This document shows, piece after piece, positions 7,385-15,943 of a stretch of 42,877 nucleotides of DNA. The position numbers were made by a program, and so were the translations under genes. Each line of letters opens with the position of its first letter. The first letter of the stretch is position 1. The DNA is from Candidatus Hydrogenedentes bacterium UBA2224. GTDB taxonomy: Bacteria > Hydrogenedentota > Hydrogenedentia > Hydrogenedentales > SLHB01. The stretch lies in contig DDYW01000156.1 in NCBI GenBank assembly GCA_002348185.1, positions 29,717 through 72,593 of the forward strand, given 5' to 3'. The notes under the pieces were generated by a model. That model was not told where the DNA came from. It did not search any database and worked only from the letters and a program-made list of their open reading frames with translations.

Positions 7385-8356
7385 ATGGGGTGCTCCGTGA
7401 ACGTCGATATCGTCATCGTCAACTTCAATACTCGCCAACTCCTCCGCGAATGTCTGGAATCGGTAGCCCGGGCCCACGGCGAAGTCGAGCATGCGCACAC
7501 GATCGTGGTCGACAACGCGAGCACGGATGGCTCGGCGGCGATGGTCCAATCCGATTTTCCGTGGGTCGAACTGGCGCCGTTATCGGAAAACCTCGGCTTT
7601 GGTGCGGGCAACAACCGCGGCGTCGCGCGAGGGCATGGCGAATACATCCTGTTTCTGAACTCGGACGCCCAACTGACTCCCAATGCGCTCTCCGGAATGG
7701 CGAATCATCTCGAGGCGCATCCGGACTGGGTGGTAATAGGGCCCCGCCTGCTCTACCCGGACGGCTCGTTCCAGCCCTCATGCCGCCGGTTTCCTACGGT
7801 ATGGCGGTGCCTGTGGTCCACGGCCGGCATGGCCACCCGCTTCCCCCGGGCTTTCAGGACCTTCCGTCACTGGCTCGACGAGGAGGAGCACATTGACGGG
7901 CGACGCGTGGACATGGTCTCCGGCGCGTGCTTTCTCATGCGGCGGGCGTATTTTGAGGAGATCGGGGGTTTCGACGAAAACCTCTTTCTGTTCGAGGAAG
8001 AATTTGACGTGTTCTATCCTGCCGTGCGCCGGCGACTCGAGGTCCGGTACTGCGCCGATGCGATGGTCATCCACGGGGCAGGCAAATCCGTCCAGGCCAA
8101 TCGCATGGCGAGTTTCGCCCGATTCCATCTCTACCGGAGCAAGTATTACGCCTTTCGCAAGCACTACGGGCCGTTTTCGGCGTGGCTTTCCTACGGGGCG
8201 GACCTGGCGGTCTTCGGAATCACCGGTTCCCTGCGTCGGCTACTCGGGAAGACGGCCGAAGCGCTGCTTATGTTTCGCGTCTGCCGGCGCGCATGGTCCG
8301 CGGCGCGCCTGTCCGGCGCCGAAGTGCGGGCACTCACGCCCAACCTGCCCGATTAG
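7385..8356 (+). CDS. Family 2 glycosyltransferase
   Basis: This encodes 323 residues of the rhamnosyltransferase/WbbL-like GT2 group. It has an N-terminal IVIVNFNT strand, VDNASTDGS for nucleotide-sugar binding, ENLGFGAGNN, and LNSDAQ at the metal-binding position (an S-D form of the DxD motif). Further on are a GGFDEN acceptor-side motif and FLFEEEFD. There is no signal peptide or membrane span, so it acts on the cytoplasmic face. No ribosome-binding site precedes the ATG at 7385. A GTG at 7397 has a GGGG upstream and would begin MNVDIVIVNFNT, so the start is uncertain by four codons. It converges with the glycan operon ending at 8372, leaving a 15-nt gap. The sugar specificity is unknown. 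Confidence 0.9.
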   Translation: MGCSVNVDIVIVNFNTRQLLRECLESVARAHGEVEHAHTIVVDNASTDGSAAMVQSDFPWVELAPLSENLGFGAGNNRGVARGHGEYILFLNSDAQLTPNALSGMANHLEAHPDWVVIGPRLLYPDGSFQPSCRRFPTVWRCLWSTAGMATRFPRAFRTFRHWLDEEEHIDGRRVDMVSGACFLMRRAYFEEIGGFDENLFLFEEEFDVFYPAVRRRLEVRYCADAMVIHGAGKSVQANRMASFARFHLYRSKYYAFRKHYGPFSAWLSYGADLAVFGITGSLRRLLGKTAEALLMFRVCRRAWSAARLSGAEVRALTPNLPD

Positions 8357-8371
8357 GCCGTTGGGTAACGG

Positions 8372-10246
8372 TCATTGCTCCACGCGCGTCGGCGCCGGGG
8401 CATCGGCGAACTGACGGTTGCGCACGCGCTGCACGAGTTTCGACAATCCCAGGATGGGCACGATTGCGCCCAGCAGGCGGGTGCGGTCCTGGCCATCGAG
8501 GTGCTCGCGCCATACCCGCCGGCGGAAATCTGGGAGGAGAAGGGCGTCCGGAATGGGGTACGCATCGTGGATGAGGTCGTCCATCCAGTCGCGCAGTTCA
8601 TCACGAAGGCGTTCCGCAAACAGGGCCGGGGGCTGGCGGCGGGTAGGCCCGCGCCAGCCGGTCCACGCCTCAAGCTTCGCGCTGGCCCGGCGCACCACCT
8701 TGGATGCCAGCACCTGCCATTCGGGGGCGAGCGGAGGGAGGAGGGTCGTCTGCCAGGGAATCGCCGCGACATTCGGGAAAACGGAGCGCAGCATCGCCCG
8801 GTAGGTGCGATGGTTTGCGCGCAATTCCGTGGGGATGCGGCGAATCAGGTCGTTGAAATCGTAGTCGTAGAAACAGGCGGCCGATTCGGCGGCCTGCCGC
8901 ATCAGCACGGTGCCCATGGCCGTTTTGCGGCGGACATGGTTGTCGAACAGGTAGCGGTGGGCGGCGTCGGGCGTGCGCAGGTGCCGCAACTCCTCGAATT
9001 GCCGCTTGAAAATGGAGAGCGGGAAATCCTCTGCGCAAAAGTCACGTGCCGCAGGCATGGCTTCCGCCAGCTCGGACTCCTTCAGAAACCGGTTGTAGCG
9101 GTGGAAGAGATTCTCCGCCAGTTCCGCGGGGCTCATGGGCGTCGACCACTGCGGTCGCAGAAACGTCTCGCCCAGGACCGCGTCTCCGGCGAACCCGTTC
9201 AGGACGACATCCACCCCGGCGATAATGTGAAGATGGGCCAGGAAATGCATGTCGAACGTGTTGCCCATCCCCTCGGTCACGGCTACGCCTTCCTCGAATC
9301 GCTCCGCCAGCGTGTCGTATTCGTAGGGACAATCCTGATGCTCCGTTCCAAGGACGCGGGCAATACGCGCGGCATACAGGCGATCGTAACACTGGTCTTC
9401 GCCCCAGGTGAAGGTTCGCGGCAACAGGCCTGTCTGAACCGCGGCCGCCGCAACGCACCGGGAATCCAGGCCTCCGCTGAGCGTCACGCCGATAACCCGG
9501 CCGTTTCCCGCCTGCCGGCGTACAGCCTCAAGCAGCGCCGCGCCCGCCCGCTGTCCCCATTCCTCGACGGGAATGCCCTGCGTCGCGGGGTAGTCCCACG
9601 TCCAATAGGTCTGCCATTCGATCCTGTCCGGCGTTCGGGTCATTACCGTTCCCGGAGGAAAAACCGACACGTCCTTCACCAGTGTGCGGTTGCCCGCGAA
9701 GTCGTCCACGGTGAGGATCTGCGCCACCGCCAGGGGATCGATGTCGCCCGTGACCACGCCGGCGAGAACGGGACCCAGGACGCGGCTGGCCAGGCAATAG
9801 CGCCCGCCCTGATGAGCCCAGTACATCGGATACAGCCCATAGCGGTCGTTGGCCGCGACCAGCGTACGCGACTCCGGGTCCCACAGGATCACGAAGAAGG
9901 CGCCATTGAGCGTGGGCAGGGTTTCAGGCAGTCGCTTGTCGCGGGCCAGGGCCGCGAGCAGGGCCAGGCCGGTTTCCGCTCCGGGGCAGGCCTGCCGGCA
10001 CCGGTCGAGCGTCGCGCAGGGGTGAAGTTCGCCAACCAGGATGCCCCAGAATCCCGATTCCTCGAGATACCGCGGCATGACGCCCTGGCCGAACTTGTCC
10101 GGACTCGCCAGGCCGAAAATGGCATCGCCCGACACGGCATAATGGTTGATGCGCTCCTGCCCGCCGGTCAGGAGGGAACTGAAGGAGCGCGCCAACGCCT
10201 CCACCTCGCCGAAATCAGGCGCCTGACAGAAATACGCGTTACTCAT
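8372..10246 (-). CDS. Asparagine-synthase-like ATP-pyrophosphatase domain protein, glutaminase nucleophile absent
   Basis: This encodes 624 residues. The ATG at 10246 overlaps the stop of the preceding gene by 8 nt (ATGAGTAA), so the start is well fixed and translation is probably coupled. Residues 1-200 resemble the Ntn-hydrolase glutaminase domain (NGAFFVILWD near 114-123, NDRYGLYP near 133-140). However, the invariant cysteine of asparagine synthetase B at position 2 is serine. Residues 252-620 are the synthase domain with the SGGLDSR PP-loop at 257-263 and a downstream GFAGDAVLGE motif. Family members in polysaccharide loci amidate sugar carboxylates or act on unknown acids via acyl-AMP. 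With no nucleophile, free ammonia or another amine is the likelier donor; this is inference. It is the last gene of a four-gene glycan operon. Confidence 0.85.
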   Translation of the reverse strand: MSNAYFCQAPDFGEVEALARSFSSLLTGGQERINHYAVSGDAIFGLASPDKFGQGVMPRYLEESGFWGILVGELHPCATLDRCRQACPGAETGLALLAALARDKRLPETLPTLNGAFFVILWDPESRTLVAANDRYGLYPMYWAHQGGRYCLASRVLGPVLAGVVTGDIDPLAVAQILTVDDFAGNRTLVKDVSVFPPGTVMTRTPDRIEWQTYWTWDYPATQGIPVEEWGQRAGAALLEAVRRQAGNGRVIGVTLSGGLDSRCVAAAAVQTGLLPRTFTWGEDQCYDRLYAARIARVLGTEHQDCPYEYDTLAERFEEGVAVTEGMGNTFDMHFLAHLHIIAGVDVVLNGFAGDAVLGETFLRPQWSTPMSPAELAENLFHRYNRFLKESELAEAMPAARDFCAEDFPLSIFKRQFEELRHLRTPDAAHRYLFDNHVRRKTAMGTVLMRQAAESAACFYDYDFNDLIRRIPTELRANHRTYRAMLRSVFPNVAAIPWQTTLLPPLAPEWQVLASKVVRRASAKLEAWTGWRGPTRRQPPALFAERLRDELRDWMDDLIHDAYPIPDALLLPDFRRRVWREHLDGQDRTRLLGAIVPILGLSKLVQRVRNRQFADAPAPTRVEQ

Positions 10247-11246
10247 CGTCCGGTGACTTTCTGCGGAGCTGTCGCGAACACCAGCGTAACTCTCCCCAGG
10301 CGATACTGAGTTTCGAGAAGTACGTGTGGAGCGCATACACCAGCGAGACGCGGGCGGAATGGCCTTTCAAGCGGGTCTGCAGGAATTTCCTGCCAAGGAC
10401 AAGCCCTGCCGCAGTCATAACCGCGATTCTGACCCACGCATTCCCCACGGCGAGCGCCAGAACCGCACCCAGCACCGCAAGCGCCCAGGCGGCGTTCATG
10501 AGGCACTCGCGTTTCCACAGGGGATCGGACGTCCGCCAGCAGCGCGAGGCGATCTCGGCATAGGTCTGCCCGCAGCGCACGTTCCGGCGCCAATAGTCGC
10601 GCAGACCCCGGAACCCCAGATTGTGGCGCGCCATGCTGCGGTTTATCTGGTAGATCTTCCGGTCGTGCGCGTTGCGCAGACGCCAGCACAGCAGCGGCTC
10701 TTCTCCGTAGGCCACATCCGTGGGAAAACCGCCCGCCTCCTGCAGGGCCGACCGGAAATACATCGCGGCGCCGCCGCAGTGCCGGATCACCCCTTCGCGG
10801 GGCATCCAGTCGATTTGCAGCGCTTCAAACAGGATCCCCGGACTCGACTCCTCGAGGTTGCCGCAGACCGCCGCAATATCTCCGTGTTCTGACAGAAAGT
10901 CCGCCGCGGCGCGCGGCCAGTCGGGCGACAGCGCCATGTCTCCGTCCAGAAACTGCACCAGTCTCCCCGTGGCCGCGTCGAGCCCGAGATTGCGGTTTTC
11001 GGCGGCGCGGCGGCGCGTCTCGCCGCCAAGCAGGCGGTCGACGCCCGTTTCCCGGGCGATGTCCATGCTGGAATCAGTGGAGCCCCCGTCGACGTAAATC
11101 AACTCCCACGACAACCCGTCAAGGTCCGCGTTCCTGACCGAGTCCAGGCACGCCTTCAGTGTGTCGGCCTCGTTGTATCCGATCACCACGAACGACAGGT
11201 CGGTTGCTGCGGCGGGAGAGGGGGGCCGTTCCGAGTTCGTTCTCAT
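10239..11246 (-). CDS. Family 2 glycosyltransferase with C-terminal membrane segments
   Basis: This encodes 335 residues. The GT2 core is clear: FVVIGYNEADT, YVDGGSTDSS and FLDGDM as the DxD motif. A CGGAAMYFR / GGFPTDVAYGEEPLLCWRL block covers the acceptor and catalytic region. After about residue 250 there are one or two hydrophobic segments (AWALAVLGAVLALAVG, then IAVMTAAGLVLG) that should tether it to the inner membrane. Its ATG overlaps the previous gene's stop as ATGA, and its own stop overlaps the next start by 8 nt. It is expected to add a sugar to a lipid-linked or membrane-bound glycan; donor and acceptor are unknown. Confidence 0.9.
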   Translation of the reverse strand: MRTNSERPPSPAAATDLSFVVIGYNEADTLKACLDSVRNADLDGLSWELIYVDGGSTDSSMDIARETGVDRLLGGETRRRAAENRNLGLDAATGRLVQFLDGDMALSPDWPRAAADFLSEHGDIAAVCGNLEESSPGILFEALQIDWMPREGVIRHCGGAAMYFRSALQEAGGFPTDVAYGEEPLLCWRLRNAHDRKIYQINRSMARHNLGFRGLRDYWRRNVRCGQTYAEIASRCWRTSDPLWKRECLMNAAWALAVLGAVLALAVGNAWVRIAVMTAAGLVLGRKFLQTRLKGHSARVSLVYALHTYFSKLSIAWGELRWCSRQLRRKSPDDE

Positions 11247-12175
11247 GGAACGCTTCGCTCATGCGGGGTGACGTTGGGCGCCAGGAAGCCCAGGCCCAGC
11301 CGTTTCAGTTGCCACGCATGCAGGTGTCTACGGAATTCGGCGTCCTCGTAGCGTTCAGCCCCTTGCAGCATGCTCGCGAAATAGCCGGCCATGATGCAGA
11401 CCCCGCCGACAACATACGGGCGCTCAAACATGCGATTGACGCCGCTCGCGAGGATGTACAGGGGATGACAGCCCATGAACCACTGCCCGCGCCCCCAGCG
11501 CATCCGCCCATGGAGAATGTTCTTGTGCGACGAGCCCATCAGACGGTGGTGGATGATCTCGAGATCCGTGTCGCGAAAACTCCGCGTGCGCCATCCGAAC
11601 ATCCGGGCGCGGTGCATGGCGATGCCGTCCCACATGACCATGCGCACGTAGCCGCCGATCTGGTCCCAACAGGCGCGCCGCCAGAAGTTTACCGCGCCGG
11701 AAACCATGTCGTCGATGATGCGCTCTTCCTTGACGGCTCCGTCGCCGACCGGATTGAATACCTTGCCGCTCGCGCCGCCCAACGCGGGATCGGCTTCCAT
11801 TTTCCGGATGATGCCCTCGAAATAACCCGGCGGAAGTGTGAGATCGCCGTCCAGTTTGCACTGGTACGCGAAGTCGCGCGTGCGCAGGGCCTCGTATCCC
11901 GCGTAGAACGTCTCGACCACGCCGCCGCCCACCTTGCGTTCGCCGCGGTCGCCGCGATGCACCACGTGAATCCAGGAGTATTTCCCGGCGGCCGCATCGG
12001 CGATGGCCCCGGTTTCGTCCCGCGAACCGTCATTCACGATTACCATTTCAACGGGCGGGAGCGTCTGCCCGGTGACGCTGTCGATGGTCCCCTGAAGGTA
12101 TCGGGCTTCGTCACGGGCGGTGATGATGACAACATACGACCGATCGGACGATTCCATGCAAGGTTCCCCGGTCAT
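11243..12175 (-). CDS. Family 2 glycosyltransferase
   Basis: This encodes 310 residues. The ATG at 12175 forms an ATGA overlap with the stop of the upstream GT4 gene, which decides the start over longer in-frame possibilities. Motifs are VVIITARDEARYL, VNDGSRDETG, KLDGDLTLPPGYF (DxD), and a later WDGIAMHRARMFGWRTRSF block. A weakly hydrophobic C-terminal stretch (about 250-275) may contact the membrane. It belongs to the group of GT2 enzymes often found in exopolysaccharide loci. Position between a GT4 and another GT2 suggests consecutive sugar additions to one repeat unit. Confidence 0.9.
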   Translation of the reverse strand: MTGEPCMESSDRSYVVIITARDEARYLQGTIDSVTGQTLPPVEMVIVNDGSRDETGAIADAAAGKYSWIHVVHRGDRGERKVGGGVVETFYAGYEALRTRDFAYQCKLDGDLTLPPGYFEGIIRKMEADPALGGASGKVFNPVGDGAVKEERIIDDMVSGAVNFWRRACWDQIGGYVRMVMWDGIAMHRARMFGWRTRSFRDTDLEIIHHRLMGSSHKNILHGRMRWGRGQWFMGCHPLYILASGVNRMFERPYVVGGVCIMAGYFASMLQGAERYEDAEFRRHLHAWQLKRLGLGFLAPNVTPHERSVP

Positions 12176-13452
12176 TCCTGACCTCCAGTGTTCTGCTTTG
12201 TGTGGACCGATGCCCGGAACAAGCATTCCAGATTCGCGGCGATGGTTTCCAGATTGAATTGCGTCTCGATGGTTGTCCGGGCCCGCCGCGCGAGCGATTT
12301 CCGCAACTGTGGTTCGCGGAGGATGCGTCCGAGCGCCTGCGCCAGGGCTTCGGGATCCTCCGCCTTCACAAGCAGGCCGTTCTCGCCGTCCCGGATCAGC
12401 TCGGGAATGCCCGACACGTGCGTTGATACTACGGGGACACCGAGCGCCATGGCTTCCATGAGGGCCACCGGAATGCCGTCGCGATCCCCGCTCTTCGCCA
12501 CAACGCACGGCAGCACGAAGGCGTCCGCGGTATCCAGCAGGGCCTTTACGCGCTCCTGCGGCATAGCCCCGGGCATCTCAAGATCCTCACGAAGGCCCGC
12601 GGCCTGCGCGCGGTCCCGGACCTCGCCGTACAGCGGGCCGTCCCCCGCGATCAGGCATCGGAACCGCGCGTCCCGCGTCTTGAGGAGGGCCAACGCCTCC
12701 ACCAGCACGTGAAACCCCTTCTTCTCCACAAAACGGCCCACGGAAAAGAGCAGGGGGGGCGTGTTTCCCGGCGGGGCCGCGCGGAATTCGTACCGGGTCA
12801 CGTCCAGCCCGCAGTGGACAACGTGAATGCGGTCCGCAACGCAGCCCGCCTCCTCCAGAAAACGGCGGTTGTAGTTCGAGATCACCGCCGTGAAGGCGGC
12901 GCGCCGCACCTTCTCCCTCAGGGCGGTGCCCCGTTCAAACAGGTCGTTGGCATGGGCCGTAAAGCTGAAGGGAATGCCCGCCAGAAGCCCCGCGTACATG
13001 GCGATGGCGGCCGGCACATGCGCAAAGTGCGCGTGGACGTGGCGAATACCGCGTAATTCCAACTCCGCCGCCAGACGGCATCCCAGCAGGAAATGCCACA
13101 GCATTTTCAGACGGTCCGGCGCGGACGGGGTCTGCGCTATCATGGCATCCCGCATAAGGAGGGTCAGCGCGTGCGCGAAACGCACGGGGTGGCGGACAAA
13201 GCGGGTCAGCGCGCTCACGGCAATCGCCGGTTTGGACGCGTCGTACAGGTACTGCGTCTCGGCTACAACCGGTTGGGCTTCTTCGGAGATCCGCCCCGTG
13301 TCGGGACGCGTCGTCGAAAACAGCGCGATCGAGACGCCCCGCTGACGAAGGGCCTCGACCTCACGGTAGATAAACGTCGAGGTCAGCGCTCCGAGTTCGG
13401 GCGCCAGATAGGCGATACTCAATGGCCTGTCCGCGGCATCGGACACCTTCAT
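12172..13452 (-). CDS. Family 4 glycosyltransferase (WcaL-like)
   Basis: This encodes 426 residues in the GT-B fold. The N-terminal half starts YLAPELGALTSTFIYREVEAL and contains HVHAHFAHVPA, typical of the colanic-acid WcaL-like branch. The C-terminal half has SVGRFVEKKGF for donor binding and DGIPVALMEAMALGVPVVST with the family E-x7-E motif. It is the first gene of the minus-strand operon, and its stop overlaps the next start (ATGA). The start ATG at 13452 faces the zinc-ribbon gene at 13638 across a 185-nt divergent spacer, so the promoter for the whole operon should lie there. It acts in the cytoplasm on a lipid-linked acceptor; the sugar is unknown. Confidence 0.92.
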   Translation of the reverse strand: MKVSDAADRPLSIAYLAPELGALTSTFIYREVEALRQRGVSIALFSTTRPDTGRISEEAQPVVAETQYLYDASKPAIAVSALTRFVRHPVRFAHALTLLMRDAMIAQTPSAPDRLKMLWHFLLGCRLAAELELRGIRHVHAHFAHVPAAIAMYAGLLAGIPFSFTAHANDLFERGTALREKVRRAAFTAVISNYNRRFLEEAGCVADRIHVVHCGLDVTRYEFRAAPPGNTPPLLFSVGRFVEKKGFHVLVEALALLKTRDARFRCLIAGDGPLYGEVRDRAQAAGLREDLEMPGAMPQERVKALLDTADAFVLPCVVAKSGDRDGIPVALMEAMALGVPVVSTHVSGIPELIRDGENGLLVKAEDPEALAQALGRILREPQLRKSLARRARTTIETQFNLETIAANLECLFRASVHTKQNTGGQE

Positions 13453-13563
13453 ACGATAACGGGCCCTGTCTTTTCTTCAGGTAAACGGCGGCGTCAGTCT
13501 ACCTGCCGGCCGAATGTGCTTCAATATCCGCGTGTTTTCCCGGCCCGGAGCGGCCCGCCGGTC

Positions 13564-13572
13564 TGGTATACT
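13564..13572 (+). promoter_or_regulatory. Extended -10 promoter element upstream of the zinc-ribbon/coiled-coil gene
   Basis: TGGTATACT carries an extended -10 (TG-N-TATACT, hexamer at 13567-13572). No good -35 lies 16-18 nt upstream. A similar GGGTATACT occurs at 15098-15106 before the sister zinc-ribbon gene, which suggests both genes have their own start sites of the same type. Confidence 0.4.
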
Positions 13573-13637
13573 TCAGGAAAGGCGGCACGCGCCGGCCGGA
13601 TTCCTCCGGGAGGCGCGGATTCTGAGGAAGACCCGGA

Positions 13638-15068
13638 ATGATAGCGTTCTCCTGTCCGAAATGCGGTCATCAGTTCAATGTGCCCGACTCGGCGGTCGGA
13701 CAGCACGGCTGGTGCAAGGGGTGCGGGACCATTATCCGCGTGCCCGAGTCCAGCAACGCGTCGGAAGATGAGATCGCGGACGCCAGGGTGGACCCGCAGG
13801 TCCAGGCATTGTTGCGCCGCGTGGTGGCGCAGTTGAAGGGGTACCGCGAGCGGGCGCGGCGCGCCGAAGCCGAAGTGCGGACGATGCAGCACATGGGAGA
13901 GAGCGTGGCCGCTCAGGAACGCGCGCTCAAAAAAGCGGAGACCCTCGCCACCCAGCTCGCCGGTCAGGTGTCGGCGTTCAAGATGGAGCACCAGGAAACC
14001 GGCGCGGAGTTGCGGGAATCCCTGACCGCGTTGCGCGGGTGGCTGGCTCCCGACTCCCCCCTGCGGGCGCTGGCCGCGTCCGCTCACGAACCGGCAGCCG
14101 CCGAGGAGATGCGGGCTGATCTGCAGCGCGAGCGCACCGCTCATGCGGCAGCGCGGGCCCAGGTCCATGACCTCAAAGCCCGCCTGGCCGCGGCAATGAA
14201 GGAGAGCGAAGGGCGGGCGGAGGAGATCTCCCGTCTCGGCGAACGCCTGGCGCGCTTCGAGGAACGAATGGCTGAACTCGCCGAGCGCTGCGGCAAGCTG
14301 GAGGAACAGGCCGGGGCGCTGCGCCGGGAACGGGACGAGGCGCGCCGCATCCTTGAAGCCCGCGGTGTCGGGGAACACCAGTCCGAAACGGTCGCCGCGC
14401 GGCTTCAGGAGAAGGAAACAACCATCCAGCGGCTTTCGGAGGAACTCAGGCTCGCATTCGAGAGGAAAGGCGAGGCCGAGGCCATGGGCCGCCAGCATCT
14501 CGACGATATCGAGCATCTGTCCGCCGAACTGTCGGGCGTGACGCAAAGCGCCGAGGCCGAGATCCTCGAGATTCAGGCGGAACTGCGCGGCGAACGCGAA
14601 GCGCACCTCCTGGCCGAACGGGCCCTGGTGGCGGCGCAAGAGGAACTGCGGGGGCTGAGGCAGGAACTCGAGGCGTTTCGCAAAATCGAGGTGGAACACC
14701 ACGGCCTCGAGCGCGAGGCCGCTGTGTTGCGGGAAACCCTCAAAAAAGCGGGGGAGAGCCCGGCACCCACGGAAGGCGCCGAGGAGGCGTTGCGCGACGC
14801 GTGGGAGCGTATCCGGGAACTCGAATCCGAACTCGCTCGCATGCGCGCAGAGCAGCAGAATCCCCCGGACACCAGCGCCGGGATGGCCGAAACGCTCGAA
14901 GTCGACCCGCCGCGGAAAAGCGGCCCATTCCCCGGACCCTTTGTGGCCCCTTCCGAGCAGAAGACCGACGTGCAGGGTATCACGTTGATTCCCGAGATTA
15001 TGGACGAGAATTTCGACGACCGCGAAATGCTGGATACGCTCATGCGGTTCCTGGGTTCGGAAGAATGA
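13638..15068 (+). CDS. Zinc-ribbon protein with long coiled coil
   Basis: This encodes 476 residues; the ATG is 7 nt after a GAGGAAG site. Residues 5-34 form an MJ0042-type zinc ribbon, with Cys6-x2-Cys9 and Cys26-x2-Cys29 separated by 16 residues. From about 55 to 410 the sequence is Ala/Glu/Arg-rich with leucine-type heptads and is almost certainly a long coiled coil. The C-terminus is acidic and ends in a short conserved-looking tail (DDREMLDTLMRFLG). No catalytic motif is visible. It probably acts as a cytoplasmic scaffold or filament-like protein. The neighbour at 15145 carries a ribbon with the same spacing, so the two may share a partner. It sits between two glycan gene groups; a role in organising glycan assembly is only a guess from location. 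Confidence 0.85.
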   Translation: MIAFSCPKCGHQFNVPDSAVGQHGWCKGCGTIIRVPESSNASEDEIADARVDPQVQALLRRVVAQLKGYRERARRAEAEVRTMQHMGESVAAQERALKKAETLATQLAGQVSAFKMEHQETGAELRESLTALRGWLAPDSPLRALAASAHEPAAAEEMRADLQRERTAHAAARAQVHDLKARLAAAMKESEGRAEEISRLGERLARFEERMAELAERCGKLEEQAGALRRERDEARRILEARGVGEHQSETVAARLQEKETTIQRLSEELRLAFERKGEAEAMGRQHLDDIEHLSAELSGVTQSAEAEILEIQAELRGEREAHLLAERALVAAQEELRGLRQELEAFRKIEVEHHGLEREAAVLRETLKKAGESPAPTEGAEEALRDAWERIRELESELARMRAEQQNPPDTSAGMAETLEVDPPRKSGPFPGPFVAPSEQKTDVQGITLIPEIMDENFDDREMLDTLMRFLGSEE

Positions 15069-15097
15069 TGTGTTGCTGGCGTGTTTTCGCCGGTTTG

Positions 15098-15106
15098 GGT
15101 ATACTG
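15098..15106 (+). promoter_or_regulatory. Possible -10 element (GGGTATACT) before the zinc-ribbon/TPR gene
   Basis: TATACT at 15101-15106 lies in the 76-nt gap between the two zinc-ribbon genes and copies the -10 seen at 13567-13572. No convincing -35 is present at normal spacing (TTGCTG at 15074 is 21 nt away). Confidence 0.3.
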
Positions 15107-15144
15107 CCGGAGAACTGGCGGAGCGGAACACAGAAGATACGTGA

Positions 15145-15906
15145 ATGCGTAAACTCATTTTGACATGCGGCTCGTGTGGTCAACGCATGCAGGTGCCGCG
15201 TTCGGCCATCGGGCGCACCGGCCTGTGTCCGGCCTGCGGAACCACCGTCCGCATCAACAGCGACAATACCACCACCGCCGGGCCGGCCCGCAAGGGCATG
15301 TTTACCGGCGGGACCAGTTGGTGGCGGGGCGTGGGCAAAGCCAATGATGATGCCAAGCGCCGTTTCGGCGAAGCCGTCGATCTCTATTACTCCGGCCGTT
15401 TTGCGGAGGCCCTCGCCATTTTTAACGGGTTGGCCCGGGATTATCCCGGCAATCCCGACATCCAGAACGGGCGTGTCCAGTGCGAGCGGGCGTTGCGGCA
15501 TCCCGGAGCCGGAAGGCGTCTCGCGCTGGAAGACAAAACCGAGAAAGTGAAGGGCGCCGTTTTGGACAGAGAAACCGTCGAACGCATCGTGCTCGAGAAA
15601 CTGGTCGCCGGGGGGTCGGAGGCCATTCAGTTGCAGGCCGCCGATATTGCCGCCCGGCTCCTGGGCCTCTACGATGGCGTCAGGAAAGCCCCTGACGCAG
15701 ACGAGACTCTGGTCGAGACCGGGTCCGCGAAGATGCATCCCGCTGGACACGAAGGTGGGGACTCCGCCAAGGCCGAGGAGGAACCCTTTACGATATCCGC
15801 GTTTCGCGATTTTGCTCCTCGTGATTCCGCCAGGGAGCTTCATGAACAGCCGGAAGACGTGTCGGAAGACGACGACGTCGCGTCTTCCGATGCGCGGCGC
15901 GGTTAA
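15145..15906 (+). CDS. Zinc-ribbon protein with a TPR-like segment
   Basis: This encodes 253 residues. The N-terminal zinc ribbon (Cys8-x2-Cys11 and Cys28-x2-Cys31, 16 residues apart) has the same geometry as the gene before it, followed by a flexible Thr/Gly linker. Residues about 70-115 read as a tetratricopeptide-type helical pair (AVDLYYSGRFAEALAIFNGL then a PGNPDIQNGR block). The rest is acidic and probably disordered. No enzyme motif is seen. The ribosome-binding site is weak (AGAAGA, rather far upstream). It lies 37 nt before a GT4 gene in the same direction and may be co-transcribed with it. It is probably cytoplasmic; the partner is unknown. Confidence 0.8.
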   Translation: MRKLILTCGSCGQRMQVPRSAIGRTGLCPACGTTVRINSDNTTTAGPARKGMFTGGTSWWRGVGKANDDAKRRFGEAVDLYYSGRFAEALAIFNGLARDYPGNPDIQNGRVQCERALRHPGAGRRLALEDKTEKVKGAVLDRETVERIVLEKLVAGGSEAIQLQAADIAARLLGLYDGVRKAPDADETLVETGSAKMHPAGHEGGDSAKAEEEPFTISAFRDFAPRDSARELHEQPEDVSEDDDVASSDARRG

Positions 15907-15943
15907 CTGAACGGTTTGCCTGACCGAAACGTAACCGGGGCCT

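Noticed and set aside
8375..10309. A 644-codon open frame on the plus strand opposite the asparagine-synthase-like gene
   Set aside because: Composition-driven shadow without motifs; the minus-strand gene has the PP-loop and an operon overlap fixing its start.
13521..15158. A 545-codon open frame on the minus strand opposite the zinc-ribbon/coiled-coil gene
   Set aside because: No motifs; the plus-strand gene has a good ribosome-binding site and an intact zinc ribbon.
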